NCBI GenBank assembly: GCA_900199555.1
Contig: FZQZ01000001.1
Span: forward strand, 496,001 to 560,000
DNA from: Prevotellaceae bacterium MN60
Lineage (GTDB): Bacteria; Bacteroidota; Bacteroidia; Bacteroidales; Bacteroidaceae
DNA length: 64,000 nucleotides
Direction: 5' to 3'
The notes under the pieces are model-generated. The model searched no databases, was not told the DNA's origin, and worked only from the letters and a program-made list of their open reading frames with translations. Position numbers and translations under genes: made by a program. Of this stretch, positions 7,989 through 18,726 are shown in pieces (positions within the stretch are counted from its first letter, which is position 1; each line of letters opens with the position of its first letter).

Positions 7989-9299
7989 ATGTTAGAAAAA
8001 CTATTTGGTTTCAATCCTAAACAACACAAGGTGCGTACCGAGATTTATGCAGGCATCACAACCTTTTTTACTATGGCTTATATCCTTGCCGTCAATCCAA
8101 GCATCTTTAGTGCGCTCGAGGCTAAGGGCATGCCGACAGATGCGGTGTTTACCGCTACGGTATTGGCCTCGGTAGTGGGCTCATTGGCAATGGCACTCTA
8201 CGCAAAGAAGCCCTTTGGACTGGCACCAGGCATGGGCATCAATGCGTTTTTCGTCTTTACCGTATGTCTGGGAATGGGTTATAGTTGGCAGTTTGCACTG
8301 ACAGCGGTATTTATCGAGGGCATTCTCTTTATCCTGCTCTCGCTATTTAAGATACGCGAACTGATAGCCAATGCGATACCAACGAGTATGAAGGCGGCAA
8401 TAGGTGGCGGTATCGGACTGTTTATCGCCTTTATCGGTTTGCAGAACTGTGGACTGATTGTGGCCAACGATAGTACGCAGGTGGCTCTGGCCAGCTTTGA
8501 CAGTCCTTCTGTGGTACTGGCACTGATAGGAGTGATTATATGTGGATTGCTGGTGGTAAGGAATGTGCAGGGAGGACTACTCTGGGGCATCCTGCTGACG
8601 GCACTTATCGGAGTACCAATGGGCGTAACCCATCTGGATAAGGTATTCTCAGTTCCACCCTCAGTAGCTCCTATCTTCTTGCAGTTTGAGTGGAGCCATA
8701 TCTGGTCGTGGGATATGGTGATAGTGGTACTGACCTTCCTCTTTGTAGATCTCTTCGATACGATAGGTACGGTGATAGCTGTATCTATGAAAACGAATAT
8801 GGTGGACAAGGATGGTAATGTGGAGGGCGTGGGACGCATGCTGATGGCCGACGCAGTGGCTACCACCGCAGGAGCCTGTCTGGGCACTTCGAGCACAACA
8901 ACCTATGTAGAGAGTGCCGCAGGAGTTGCCGTAGGTGGTCGCACTGGCTTGACGGCATTTGTAGTGGCCTTATGCTTTGTATCGGCGCTGTTCTTTGCTC
9001 CACTGTTTCTTGCTATTCCATCCTCAGCCACAGGGCCAGCGCTGGTCATTGTGGGCGTGATGATGTGTAGCGATACCACGAAGGTGATATGGGATGACTA
9101 TACGGAGGCTATCCCAGCCTTTATCACCATGTTGCTGATGCCGCTGAGCTATAGTATCAGCGATGGTATCATGCTGGGTGTCATCGTGTATGTGGTGATG
9201 AAGATGGGTAAGGGTGCGAAAACATGTAAGGAGATTAGTCCTACGATGTGGGTGCTTTTTGCCATATTCTTAGCGCGTTATATCCAGCAAAATATATAG
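7989..9299 (+). CDS. NCS2 family purine-base permease (AzgA-like)
   Basis: A 436-aa inner-membrane transporter with ~12-14 hydrophobic segments. FGFNPKQHKVRTEIYAGITTFFTMAYILAVNP is the classic N-terminus of the AzgA/PbuG (adenine/guanine/hypoxanthine) branch; GLAPGMGINAFF, VDLFDTIGTV and GTSSTTTYVESAAGVAVGGRTGL are conserved in TM3, TM8 and TM10. It likely imports purine bases by proton symport. Co-transcribed with the upstream mutT-like gene. Confidence 0.9.
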   Translation: MLEKLFGFNPKQHKVRTEIYAGITTFFTMAYILAVNPSIFSALEAKGMPTDAVFTATVLASVVGSLAMALYAKKPFGLAPGMGINAFFVFTVCLGMGYSWQFALTAVFIEGILFILLSLFKIRELIANAIPTSMKAAIGGGIGLFIAFIGLQNCGLIVANDSTQVALASFDSPSVVLALIGVIICGLLVVRNVQGGLLWGILLTALIGVPMGVTHLDKVFSVPPSVAPIFLQFEWSHIWSWDMVIVVLTFLFVDLFDTIGTVIAVSMKTNMVDKDGNVEGVGRMLMADAVATTAGACLGTSSTTTYVESAAGVAVGGRTGLTAFVVALCFVSALFFAPLFLAIPSSATGPALVIVGVMMCSDTTKVIWDDYTEAIPAFITMLLMPLSYSISDGIMLGVIVYVVMKMGKGAKTCKEISPTMWVLFAIFLARYIQQNI

Positions 9300-9304
9300 C
9301 GAAA

Positions 9305-9348
9305 AGTTTGACGGCATAATTCGAGGAGTTTGACGGCATAATTCGAGG
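9305..9348. repeat. 22-bp tandem repeat x2
   Basis: Two exact copies of a 22-bp unit starting agtttgacggcataattc (9305-9326, 9327-9348), followed by a degenerate third (aatttacgcataattctc). A related motif (aatgccgtcaaactcc, opposite strand) is tandemly repeated at 39133-39170. Confidence 0.8.
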
Positions 9349-9387
9349 AGAATTTACGCATAATTCTCTGGCGATGTAAGGAGACGA

Positions 9388-9885
9388 CTAATAGTTGTCA
9401 AGTATCTGTTGCATTTTCTCTCGCTGACGCTCCTTTTTTGACTTGCGATGTGGGAAGATTTTGCTGATGATGAGAGCAGCCAAAGAAAGGGGATTAACAC
9501 CAATGGTCATGGCTCCACCGAGTTGTTGCTTACGTTGTTCTTCCAGCCAATGGCTCTGATATGCCAAGCGCATATCCTGACGCACTCTAGGGGTGATGAC
9601 GTCGATCTGGAGGGGAGGATGCTTGGCTGCAAGAATCTTATCTGGAGAGATGCGGTGTAGCTCTGGAGGCAATGGCTTCAGAATGCTACTGTCCACAGGC
9701 TCTGGCTTGAGGGGCTCGTTGCGCAACCACTCTTCATAATCATCCAGATGGCGATGTAAGGTATCGGGCATTTGTATGCGCTTGTTATCCTCAACAACCT
9801 GTGCCTTAGCTGTCTCAGCTAAGGCTAACAGAATAAATATTATAACGAAGAATCTAATCATAGTCATTGTGCATTGGATTGCCAT
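9388..9885 (-). CDS. DUF4858-like exported protein
   Basis: A 165-aa protein with an N-terminal signal peptide (IRFFVIIFILLALAETAKA). The mature part (PDTLHRHLDDYEEWLRNEP, HRISPDKILAAKHPPLQ, MRLAYQSHWLEEQRKQQ) and the basic tail PHRKSKKERQREKMQQILDNY match what I recall of the Prevotella/Bacteroides DUF4858 family; function unknown. Three ATGs are possible (9885, 9867, 9861). The first fits the nearly leaderless spacing from the -7 box (complement of 9894-9901), the last gives the most typical signal peptide. Confidence 0.65.
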   Translation of the reverse strand: MAIQCTMTMIRFFVIIFILLALAETAKAQVVEDNKRIQMPDTLHRHLDDYEEWLRNEPLKPEPVDSSILKPLPPELHRISPDKILAAKHPPLQIDVITPRVRQDMRLAYQSHWLEEQRKQQLGGAMTIGVNPLSLAALIISKIFPHRKSKKERQREKMQQILDNY

Positions 9886-10000
9886 TTTTACGACAAAGAT
9901 ATAGATTCTTCGCTATACTAGGGCTTAAAAAAGACTTATAATTTATTAGGAATAAATAAATTAAGACTTTATTAAACTATTTTTTGTCAACAAATCTTTA

Positions 10001-11542
10001 TTAGAGGCGGAAAGTCATAGGAATGGTGTACTTCACAGCCACATTCTTGCCATTCTGCTTGCCAGGAGTCCACTTAGGCATAGACTTAACTACGCGGATG
10101 GCTTCCTGATCAAGGCTAGCCTCTACACTCTTTACCACCTTGACGCGAGAGATGCTACCGTCTTTCTCTACCACAAAGGTAAGGATGACGCGACCCTGTA
10201 TCTTCTTCTCTGCAGCTTCCTTGGGATAGTGGATATTCTTGGCAAGGTACTCGAAGAGGGCATTAGCACCACCTGGGAATTCAGGCATCTGTTCTACGAC
10301 ATCAAAAGCTTTCTCATCATCCTGCTCTGGTTCAATCTCAATTTCTTGGATTTCCTTCTTCAACGTGATGATGATGACACCATCTCTAGCCTCTTCGCCA
10401 TACTGATCTACAGCAGGCTGGTCTTTCAAGACAGTAACAGAAGCTATCTCCTTAGGATCGATATGATTGAAGGTTTCCAAATCTATACGACCACCATCAA
10501 GGATATAGATAGGCTGCTTCTCAGGTGCTGTTGCCTTATAGACTACAAGCTCTTCTATGGTCTTTGCTTGCGTAGCAGAGGCGGTATCGCCGACCACCTG
10601 AATAGTTTCATTACCTACCTTGACAGTAGCATCCATCTTACCCTTCTTCAGAATCTTCTTGGGAGGCTGCTGATAAACATAGTCATTCACGGTCTCGGCA
10701 TTAAGAGCGAGAGCTACACATATAATAGGTACGAGGGCGAGCAGCTTCATGAAACTGCGACGCGGTGATTTCTTTTGTAACATCATGGTTATTCGGTTTT
10801 TGAGGGTACTGTGAGTGATTCCGTTGGCAATGGAGTACCCGCCAATGCTCGCGGCTTTTGTGATTAACAGATATTGATATTGACGCGCGTTAATCCCAAG
10901 AGAGAGTACTGCACTGTCGGCCTCAAACTCGTGGATGGCTCGCAAATCGGCACGGAGCATCCACATAGCGGGGTTAAACCACTGGAGGGCAGTGAGAATA
11001 TCAACAAGGAGCACGTCGCACGAATGGTGCAGACGGATATGCCCTCGTTCATGAGCAAGGACAGCTGCATCGCTGGCCTCATAGTCGGATTGATTCATCA
11101 CGATATAGGAGCAGAAACTGAAGGGTGCCACATCCTCTTTTACCACACAAAGCGTGGTGCCATCGGATTGTGGGTGCTGCTGGCTATGGTGTATCAACTG
11201 CATGACTTTCCATACTGACAGGAGGGTATGACCTAAAGTAAGGAGCATACCTGCGAAATAGACGATAGGCAGGGCTATCATCCACCAAGGCTGTGAGGGT
11301 ACCTCAGTGAGCACTGTTGGGCGCAAAGCACCCATAGATACACTGGGGGTAACGTCGAGTATCACCGTCTGGTGGAAGGTGATTACGCACAAAGGCAAGA
11401 CAAACGAGGCTACTGCCGTGAAGAGCAGTACCAGACGATTGACTCTGTGGAAGGTGTCCTTCGAGAGCAATAGGCGATAGAACATGTAGAATACTACAAT
11501 GAGTACCGCAACCTTAGCGTCGTAAATCAGAAAGTCTGTCAT
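10001..11542 (-). CDS. M56 (BlaR1-like) membrane peptidase with plug-like and TonB C-terminal domains
   Basis: A 513-aa protein. The N-terminal ~270 residues form the M56/BlaR1-MecR1 module: several TM helices and the zinc motif HERGH in LAHERGHIRLHHSCD. Residues ~320-410 resemble the small plug-like domain of SusC-type receptors (PIYILDGGRIDLETFNHIDP, ASVTVLKDQPAVDQYGEEARDGVIIITLK). The last ~80 residues are a TonB C-terminal domain (MPEFPGGANALFEYLAKNI, GRVILTFVVEKDGSI). It lies 48 nt downstream of the BlaI-like repressor gene, as in bla/mec two-gene systems where the peptidase relieves repression. Signal and target genes are unknown; the TonB part suggests contact with outer-membrane transport. 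Confidence 0.88.
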   Translation of the reverse strand: MTDFLIYDAKVAVLIVVFYMFYRLLLSKDTFHRVNRLVLLFTAVASFVLPLCVITFHQTVILDVTPSVSMGALRPTVLTEVPSQPWWMIALPIVYFAGMLLTLGHTLLSVWKVMQLIHHSQQHPQSDGTTLCVVKEDVAPFSFCSYIVMNQSDYEASDAAVLAHERGHIRLHHSCDVLLVDILTALQWFNPAMWMLRADLRAIHEFEADSAVLSLGINARQYQYLLITKAASIGGYSIANGITHSTLKNRITMMLQKKSPRRSFMKLLALVPIICVALALNAETVNDYVYQQPPKKILKKGKMDATVKVGNETIQVVGDTASATQAKTIEELVVYKATAPEKQPIYILDGGRIDLETFNHIDPKEIASVTVLKDQPAVDQYGEEARDGVIIITLKKEIQEIEIEPEQDDEKAFDVVEQMPEFPGGANALFEYLAKNIHYPKEAAEKKIQGRVILTFVVEKDGSISRVKVVKSVEASLDQEAIRVVKSMPKWTPGKQNGKNVAVKYTIPMTFRL

Positions 11543-11590
11543 AGGTCTCTACGTTTTTAGGATAGTGATGCTTGTTGGTTTCTCTTATGA

Positions 11591-11953
11591 TTACTGTTGT
11601 CCGGCTTCTACTTGCTGTATCAGCTTTTTCAGCTCTTCCACGCTAATCTTCTCTTCTTTGACAAACGCGGAGACAGCACTGAGATAGGAGTCGTTGAAGT
11701 AGTTCTTGATGACACCCGCAATAGACGAGCGACCATATTCCTTCTCTGACACCAGCGGATAGTACTGGAAGGTGTTGCCAAACTGCTTGTGGCCCAGATA
11801 GCCTTCGCGCTCCAGAATGCGCACAATAGTTGACAATGTATTGAAGTGCGGACGAGGCTCATCGTAATGTTCCTGCAATTCACGCACAAACATCGGACCA
11901 TGTTGCCAGTAAAGCGTCATGATTTCCTTTTCCTTGTTAGTCAGTTTCTTCAT
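11591..11953 (-). CDS. BlaI/MecI family repressor
   Basis: A 120-aa protein with the winged-helix N-terminus of BlaI/MecI/CopY repressors (LTNKEKEIMTLYWQHGPMFVRELQEHY, then FNTLSTIVRILEREGYL) and a C-terminal helical dimerisation part. Transcribed with the downstream M56 peptidase. The upstream gap carries three palindromes of the ACTAAA..TTTAGT type overlapping the promoter, the likely binding sites, so autoregulation is expected. Confidence 0.9.
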   Translation of the reverse strand: MKKLTNKEKEIMTLYWQHGPMFVRELQEHYDEPRPHFNTLSTIVRILEREGYLGHKQFGNTFQYYPLVSEKEYGRSSIAGVIKNYFNDSYLSAVSAFVKEEKISVEELKKLIQQVEAGQQ

Positions 11954-12006
11954 CGTTTCTTAGTTTTTGGATTTACCAATTATTTGCGTCAAATATCAAT
12001 ATCTGC

Positions 12007-12090
12007 CGCAAAGTAACTAAAAGTTTTCGTTACTTGCAACTAAAACCTTTAGTTTTTAAGTTCCGTTAACTAATGTTTTTAGTTACTAAC
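12007..12090 (-). promoter_or_regulatory. blaI-like promoter with three operator palindromes
   Basis: On the minus strand the -7 box TTACTTTG (complement of 12009-12016) precedes the repressor gene. Three related imperfect palindromes follow each other: 12012-12034 (GTAAC..GTTAC with CTAAAAGTTTT), 12036-12060 (AACTAAAACCTTTAGTTTTT) and 12065-12090 (TTAACTAATGTTTTTAGTTA). They overlap or lie just upstream of the promoter, as expected for BlaI-type operators. Confidence 0.7.
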
Positions 12091-12092
12091 AA

Positions 12093-14405
12093 TTACTGCA
12101 ACGTAAGTGCCATCAGTCCAATCGTAACATCATTAGACTGTGGACAGAGTTCGAGAGCAACAAGTTTCTTGCTGGAATCCAATGACATACAAAGCATTTG
12201 CGCAGCTCCTCCAGGCAGCTTCAGATGGCTCTTGCCGCGCTTTCCTAAGGCTTTGCTCAGGTTGCGACTCACTACTCCTGTAGCCAAGCTTATGCGATAA
12301 GGGCGAGGCTGAGGAGCACGGAAGGCGTAGTCATCAATGTAATAATCTTGCTCAATAGGACACCAGTTGTCGGGATTGACAAGGCGTAAGGTATCAGCAG
12401 AGCCATCTTCGTAATGGGCTACAATCAGTCCGTTGACCATTCTGCTCTCCTGCGTATTCGTTGTTCCAGCCAAAAGCATCCATGCACGCGAGGCTTTTCC
12501 CTTAAGCGGTATCATGGCTTGGTTGGGGAAGCGCTCGGAGAGTGAGGTACAGATCATGTTCTGTCCGATAACAGGCGACTGGAAGGGTACACCCATCAGC
12601 AATACTTCATCCTTGATAATCAGTTGGCGGAAGGCAGTATCCTCTACCTCAGCACTGATATCCTTGACATCGGCATTATAATAAGGTGTGAGCTTTACCT
12701 TCTGGAACTTCTTTTCAAAGGTTGGTTCGTCGGTACCCTCTGCAGTGGCTGCTTCTTCCTCGTAAGAGCTATACATATACACCTGAGGGAGCTTGAGGGG
12801 AGCCTCAACCATAAAGGTCTGATGCTCTTCGTTGGTACCTTCGATGTCGCGATATTCACCCATGCCCAGATTGACACGCAATACGATTTGCTGGGCCTTC
12901 TTAAAGTGCTGGGTAACATCATAGATGAGCAGATTGCCCTGTCTGCGGAAACGATAATCAATATAAGGGGTGTGGATAGAGGCACTGTCCCAAGAGGCAG
13001 GGAAACCCGGATGTATCAGGCATCTGCCGTCAAAAGCATTGGGACGAATACCATAGAGGCCTTCTGTCAGTGTACGAGCAGAGATGTCGATACATGCAGA
13101 GAAATCGTGACCTTGTGCACCATTCACCACATCATACTTACTAGTCTGTCCGAAGTTGGCAGGACTATCGGTATCGTACATCTGGTCAATGATGTTGGCT
13201 TTCATCAGGCGGAAGGCTTCTTCATTGCGACCAGCCTTGAAGTAAGCCAATGCTGTATGCATCACTGCTGCAGGAGAGACATTATTCATATCCTTGGAAT
13301 AGGGCATCCAGTTGCTAGTGGCAAGGGTGGAGAGTCCTGATGTTGTAGGGATATGGGGTATCTCCTGATCAATGTATCTCGTAGCTTGATAGGCTTGTTC
13401 GGGAGTGCATGCCTCATAATCAATAGGTGCATAGATAGACCACAGGGCAGGACTGGTATGCTGGCGTTGCAGACCTGTTTGGTCTTTGCGCTCTGCCCAG
13501 CAACCTTTATCTTTCATCCAGAGTTGCGTATTAAGCAGTTCCAGCGCCTTATCTGCCTTGGCATAATAGGTGGCTCCATCCTTACCTGTCATGGCTGCGA
13601 TGCGTGCTGCCATCATGTTAGTCCAATAGCACTTGGCCAAGGCTGCCGTAGAAAGGCTTTCAGTATCCACCGTTTCCAGATACTTACTGAGCGAGGGCCA
13701 TAAGCGCTGCATAGCGCTGCGGTCTGCATCATTGCGAAGTTGCCAAAGCATATCCTCTACAGATTGCTTCTTGACCTTGTCTTTCACTACCGACAAGGCA
13801 CTACCCATAGGATTGATATAAGCATCAGGGGTGTTGATATCAAACGTAGCGCCCAACTGTTTCATATCGTCTTCCAACTGGTCGAAGAGCACTTCTCCCT
13901 GACTAACTGGCAGGAAAGAGAAGGCTAGACTATTGCAACTCAGATAGAGTTCTTCGGTAAACTGGGTAGACATCTTCTGATGGGGCAGTGCTAAGCGAAC
14001 AGGACTATCAAAGTTCTGAACACGCAGGCGCCACACTACCCTATTGCTCTGCTGACTGACAGCTACCTTGATGCGCAAGACTGCCTTTTTGCCCCATGAG
14101 GGATGTTTCACTTCATAGCTGCGCATACCATCTTGATAGCGCGACAAGCAATAGGCAGCTGACTCCAAATCAATATCATTTACACGGAGAGATAGTTGAC
14201 GGGAGTCATTCTGCTGGGAAACAACAAAAGAGGGATAATCACTGGTTTGCAATTGGTAATCAACAGAAGAACCATAAAGCGTACGCGTTAGGCGATGTTC
14301 GCCATTAACACATACAATAGCACGCCCTGAAGGACGATATGGGTAGCCATCTGCCAAATGGCAATAGCCTATCAGCACCAACAGCAAAGCCAGTATTCTT
14401 TTCAT
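12093..14405 (-). CDS. DUF4450-like secreted protein with (alpha/alpha)6 glycosidase-type domain
   Basis: A 770-aa protein with signal peptide (MKRILALLLVLIGYCHLADG). The first ~200 residues resemble DUF4450 (GEHRLTRTLYGSSVDYQLQT), and the middle (~230-480) reads as a helical toroid like (alpha/alpha)6 glycosidases (MLWQLRNDADRSAMQRLWPSL, GCWAERKDQTG, YDVVNGAQGHDFSACIDISA, TEGLYGIRPNAFDG). DUF4450 accompanies the GH142 beta-L-arabinofuranosidase family, so glycan cleavage is plausible but unproven. Start is the ATG at 14405, 8 nt after TATCTTTG. No SusC/D partner is adjacent. The protein ends right before the repressor operator region. Confidence 0.6.
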   Translation of the reverse strand: MKRILALLLVLIGYCHLADGYPYRPSGRAIVCVNGEHRLTRTLYGSSVDYQLQTSDYPSFVVSQQNDSRQLSLRVNDIDLESAAYCLSRYQDGMRSYEVKHPSWGKKAVLRIKVAVSQQSNRVVWRLRVQNFDSPVRLALPHQKMSTQFTEELYLSCNSLAFSFLPVSQGEVLFDQLEDDMKQLGATFDINTPDAYINPMGSALSVVKDKVKKQSVEDMLWQLRNDADRSAMQRLWPSLSKYLETVDTESLSTAALAKCYWTNMMAARIAAMTGKDGATYYAKADKALELLNTQLWMKDKGCWAERKDQTGLQRQHTSPALWSIYAPIDYEACTPEQAYQATRYIDQEIPHIPTTSGLSTLATSNWMPYSKDMNNVSPAAVMHTALAYFKAGRNEEAFRLMKANIIDQMYDTDSPANFGQTSKYDVVNGAQGHDFSACIDISARTLTEGLYGIRPNAFDGRCLIHPGFPASWDSASIHTPYIDYRFRRQGNLLIYDVTQHFKKAQQIVLRVNLGMGEYRDIEGTNEEHQTFMVEAPLKLPQVYMYSSYEEEAATAEGTDEPTFEKKFQKVKLTPYYNADVKDISAEVEDTAFRQLIIKDEVLLMGVPFQSPVIGQNMICTSLSERFPNQAMIPLKGKASRAWMLLAGTTNTQESRMVNGLIVAHYEDGSADTLRLVNPDNWCPIEQDYYIDDYAFRAPQPRPYRISLATGVVSRNLSKALGKRGKSHLKLPGGAAQMLCMSLDSSKKLVALELCPQSNDVTIGLMALTLQ

Positions 14406-14481
14406 ATTGGCGCAAAGATACAAAGAAGCAGGGAAAGAGCCAAAACTTTTGACCGCTTTTTATACTTTTTATCATAAAATC

Positions 14482-14637
14482 AAAAAAACGATTGGTATAG
14501 AAAGAATGAACCGACTGTCATCACGACAATCGGATTCACTAACAAACTACTTAAAAACTAATCTACTAAAACAAATCAAAAAAATATCTTTTTTATGCTT
14601 AATTTTATTTCAATTTGTTATCAAATGTACCTTTTGA
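14482..14637 (-). ncRNA. Candidate small RNA with own promoter and terminator
   Basis: In the gene-free stretch 14406-14780 the minus strand has a full promoter: TTTG (complement of 14671-14674), 20-nt spacer, TATCTTTG (complement of 14643-14650). About 105-150 nt downstream there is a hairpin (14511-14533, arms ccgactgtc/gacaatcgg with one mismatch; alternative long-loop pairing 14489-14494 with 14527-14532) followed by a run of seven U. No reading frame fits. It could be a small RNA or a second start for the DUF4450 gene. Confidence 0.3.
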
Positions 14638-14712
14638 TGTTGCAAAGATAAACTTTTTCGGCTTATTTTGCAAAATATTCGTAGGAAAATCGTTAAATAA
14701 TTGATATAAATC

Positions 14713-14752
14713 AAGCAGGCGCCAGTATTTTCATACCGACGCCTGCTTTTTT
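14713..14752 (-). terminator. Intrinsic terminator of groESL
   Basis: A 9-bp stem (aagcaggcg 14713-14721 with cgcctgctt 14740-14748) lies 33 nt beyond the groEL stop. T-rich tracts are present on both sides, so it could act on both strands; the groEL direction is the functional one here. Confidence 0.8.
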
Positions 14753-14780
14753 GATATCTTAACTTTACAAAATCACATGA

Positions 14781-16462
<1,682 letters not shown>

Positions 16463-16468
16463 CGTCAA

Positions 16469-16741
16469 TTACTTCTCAATCACTGCGAGGACGTCGCTCT
16501 GACGCATCATCAGATACTTCTCACCCTCAAACTCCAGCTCTGTGCCACTGTACTTACCATACAGCACTTCATCGCCCGCCTTCAGAATCATCTCTTCATC
16601 CTTTGTACCCTGTCCTACAGCCTTAACAGTGCCGTGAAGGGGTTTCTCCTTGGCAGTATCAGGAATGATGATACCACCGATTTTCTCTTCTGCCGGTGCA
16701 GGTACTACCAACACGCGGTCTCCTAATGGTTTGATGTTCAT
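16469..16741 (-). CDS. groES: Co-chaperonin GroES
   Basis: A 90-aa cap of the GroEL chamber. It has the N-terminal [14 protein letters not shown] and the mobile loop [17 protein letters not shown] (~18-34) that docks onto GroEL. Length is normal. It is the first gene of the groESL operon. No CIRCE-type operator is seen upstream; a sigma-54-like site is. Confidence 0.97.
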   Translation of the reverse strand: MNIKPLGDRVLVVPAPAEEKIGGIIIPDTAKEKPLHGTVKAVGQGTKDEEMILKAGDEVLYGKYSGTELEFEGEKYLMMRQSDVLAVIEK

Positions 16742-16792
16742 AACTTATATTTTTTATGTTTAAAACTTTAATAATCAATCTGACCAAACACT

Positions 16793-16808
16793 TGCCAAAA
16801 TCGTGCCA
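16793..16808 (-). promoter_or_regulatory. Sigma-54-like -24/-12 element upstream of groES
   Basis: The minus strand reads TGGCACGATTTTGGCA: GG and GC are exactly 10 nt apart and the match to TGGCACG-N4-TTGCA has one mismatch. It lies 52 nt before the groES start. No good TAnnTTTG box is seen in this gap. Might be chance; no activator site is evident. Confidence 0.35.
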
Positions 16809-16944
16809 AACCAAGAGGACTGACACATTGGCAGAACACATTTTCATTCTTGCGCAAAATAAATTTTTATTCTTTTATTTTTTTATTCATTGTTTTTTTC
16901 TTACCTTTGCAAAATTAACAGAAACTATAATCCAATTCAAAAAC

Positions 16945-18717
16945 ATGAAAGAATTTCTGAAATACGTATTTGCCACCGTTACAGGTATCGTTATCGTGGG
17001 CATTGTGATGACTATTCTAGGCGTAATATCACTGGTAGGACTGGCTGCTTCAAGTGCCAGCACCACCTTAGTACAAGAGAACTCGGTATTTACACTGATG
17101 CTCTCAGGACAGTTGGAAGAGCGAACACAAGATAATCCCTTCTCGTCATTCATGGGGGATGCTACTGAGACGCTAGGACTGGACGACATCATTGATGCCA
17201 TCCATAAGGCAAAAGACAATAAAGATATCAAGGGTATCTATATCGAGGCAGGCCTCTTTAGTGCCGACACTCCTGCCTCTATGCATGCCATCCGTGAGGC
17301 ATTGCTCGATTTCAAGAAGTCTGGCAAGTGGATTGTGGCTTATGGCGACACCTATACGCAGGGTACTTATTATATATGTAGTGTAGCCGACAAGTTGTTC
17401 TTAAACCCACAGGGTATGGTTGACTGGCACGGATTGGCAGCACAGCCTTACTTCCTGAAGGATCTGCTGGCTAAGTTTGGCGTTAAGTATCAGCTCTGCA
17501 AGGTGGGCAAGTATAAGAGTGCTCCTGAGCAGATGACTGCCGACAAGATGAGCGACCCTAACCGCGAACAGGTAACTGCCTATCTGAATGGTATCTGGCA
17601 GGTAATGCTCAGCGATGTTTCAGAGAGCCGAAAGGTTAGCGTTGATTCTCTAAACGCATACGCTGACCGCTATGTAGCACTGAGCAATCAGAACGACTTG
17701 ATTCGTATGAAGATGGTCGACAAGCTGTTATATACCAACGAGGTAAAGGGCGAAATCAAAAAGCTCTTGAAGATAGATAAGGACGATACCATCAACCAGC
17801 TGACACTGGAGGATATGGCTAATGTTCCTGCCAAGAAAGAGGATGGCGAGAAGATTGCCGTTTACTATGCCTTTGGCGATATCGTTGACTCTGAAACGGG
17901 TAGCATGCTCACCGCTGACCACTCTATCGTAGCTACTGAGGTATGCAAGGACCTGGAGGGTCTGATGAACGATGACGACATCAAGGCGGTAGTACTGCGT
18001 GTCAACTCTCCTGGTGGTTCGGCTTACGCTTCTGAACAGATTTGGCGTGCCATTCAGAACCTGAAGGCTAAGAAACCCGTGGTTGTTTCTATGGGTGGCT
18101 ATGCCGCATCAGGCGGTTACTATATCAGTTGCGGTGCCAACTACATCTATTCTGAGCCCACCACCATCACTGGTTCTATCGGTATCTTTGGTATGTTCCC
18201 CGATTTCAGCAATCTGTTAACCGAGAAGTTGGGCGTAAAGTTCGACGAGGTAAAGACCAACAAGTTTGCTGACTTTGGCACGATGTCTCGCCCATTCAAT
18301 GCTGACGAGATGTCACTGCTCGAACAATATATCGGTCGTGGTTACGAACTGTTCCGCAAGCGTGTAGCTGATGGTCGTAAGATGTCAGTAGCCGAGGTTG
18401 AGGAGATTGCTCAGGGACGTGTATGGCTGGGCACTGCTGCTTTGAAAAACAAGTTGGTAGATGAGATTGGCTCTTTGGACGATGCCGTAAAGAAGGCTGC
18501 CAAACTGGCTAAGACAAACAAATATGTGGCTGTCAGCTATCCTGAAGAGCCCAGCTGGTTTGAGGCACTGACAAGCTCTGTTGACAAAGGAAGCTATCTC
18601 GAGAAATCTGTGAGCGAGACAATGGGCGAGTTCTATGCTCCCTTCGTCTTTATGAAGAATATCAATAAGCAGAATGCCATCCAGGCACGTCTGCCCTACT
18701 ATCTCAATATTAAATAG
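16945..18717 (+). CDS. sppA: Signal peptide peptidase SppA (67K type)
   Basis: A 590-aa membrane serine protease that degrades leftover signal peptides. It has one N-terminal TM helix (FATVTGIVIVGIVMTILGVI) and two tandem ClpP-fold halves. The catalytic Lys is K191 (KVGKYKSAPEQM) and the nucleophile S389 (YAASGGYYIS), nearly the same spacing as in E. coli SppA. The start at 16945 follows a TACCTTTG promoter near 16903; a longer open frame upstream crosses that promoter and is not used. First gene of the operon sppA-lpxK-punA-thiL. Confidence 0.92.
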   Translation: MKEFLKYVFATVTGIVIVGIVMTILGVISLVGLAASSASTTLVQENSVFTLMLSGQLEERTQDNPFSSFMGDATETLGLDDIIDAIHKAKDNKDIKGIYIEAGLFSADTPASMHAIREALLDFKKSGKWIVAYGDTYTQGTYYICSVADKLFLNPQGMVDWHGLAAQPYFLKDLLAKFGVKYQLCKVGKYKSAPEQMTADKMSDPNREQVTAYLNGIWQVMLSDVSESRKVSVDSLNAYADRYVALSNQNDLIRMKMVDKLLYTNEVKGEIKKLLKIDKDDTINQLTLEDMANVPAKKEDGEKIAVYYAFGDIVDSETGSMLTADHSIVATEVCKDLEGLMNDDDIKAVVLRVNSPGGSAYASEQIWRAIQNLKAKKPVVVSMGGYAASGGYYISCGANYIYSEPTTITGSIGIFGMFPDFSNLLTEKLGVKFDEVKTNKFADFGTMSRPFNADEMSLLEQYIGRGYELFRKRVADGRKMSVAEVEEIAQGRVWLGTAALKNKLVDEIGSLDDAVKKAAKLAKTNKYVAVSYPEEPSWFEALTSSVDKGSYLEKSVSETMGEFYAPFVFMKNINKQNAIQARLPYYLNIK

Positions 18718-18726
18718 GTATAAACA

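Noticed and set aside
14407..14637. 76-codon plus-strand frame
   Set aside because: Starts inside the promoter of the divergent DUF4450 gene and has no promoter of its own; AT-rich, no conserved pattern.
16756..16944. 63-codon N-terminal extension of sppA
   Set aside because: Lies upstream of and across the TACCTTTG promoter; the family N-terminus with TM helix begins at 16945.
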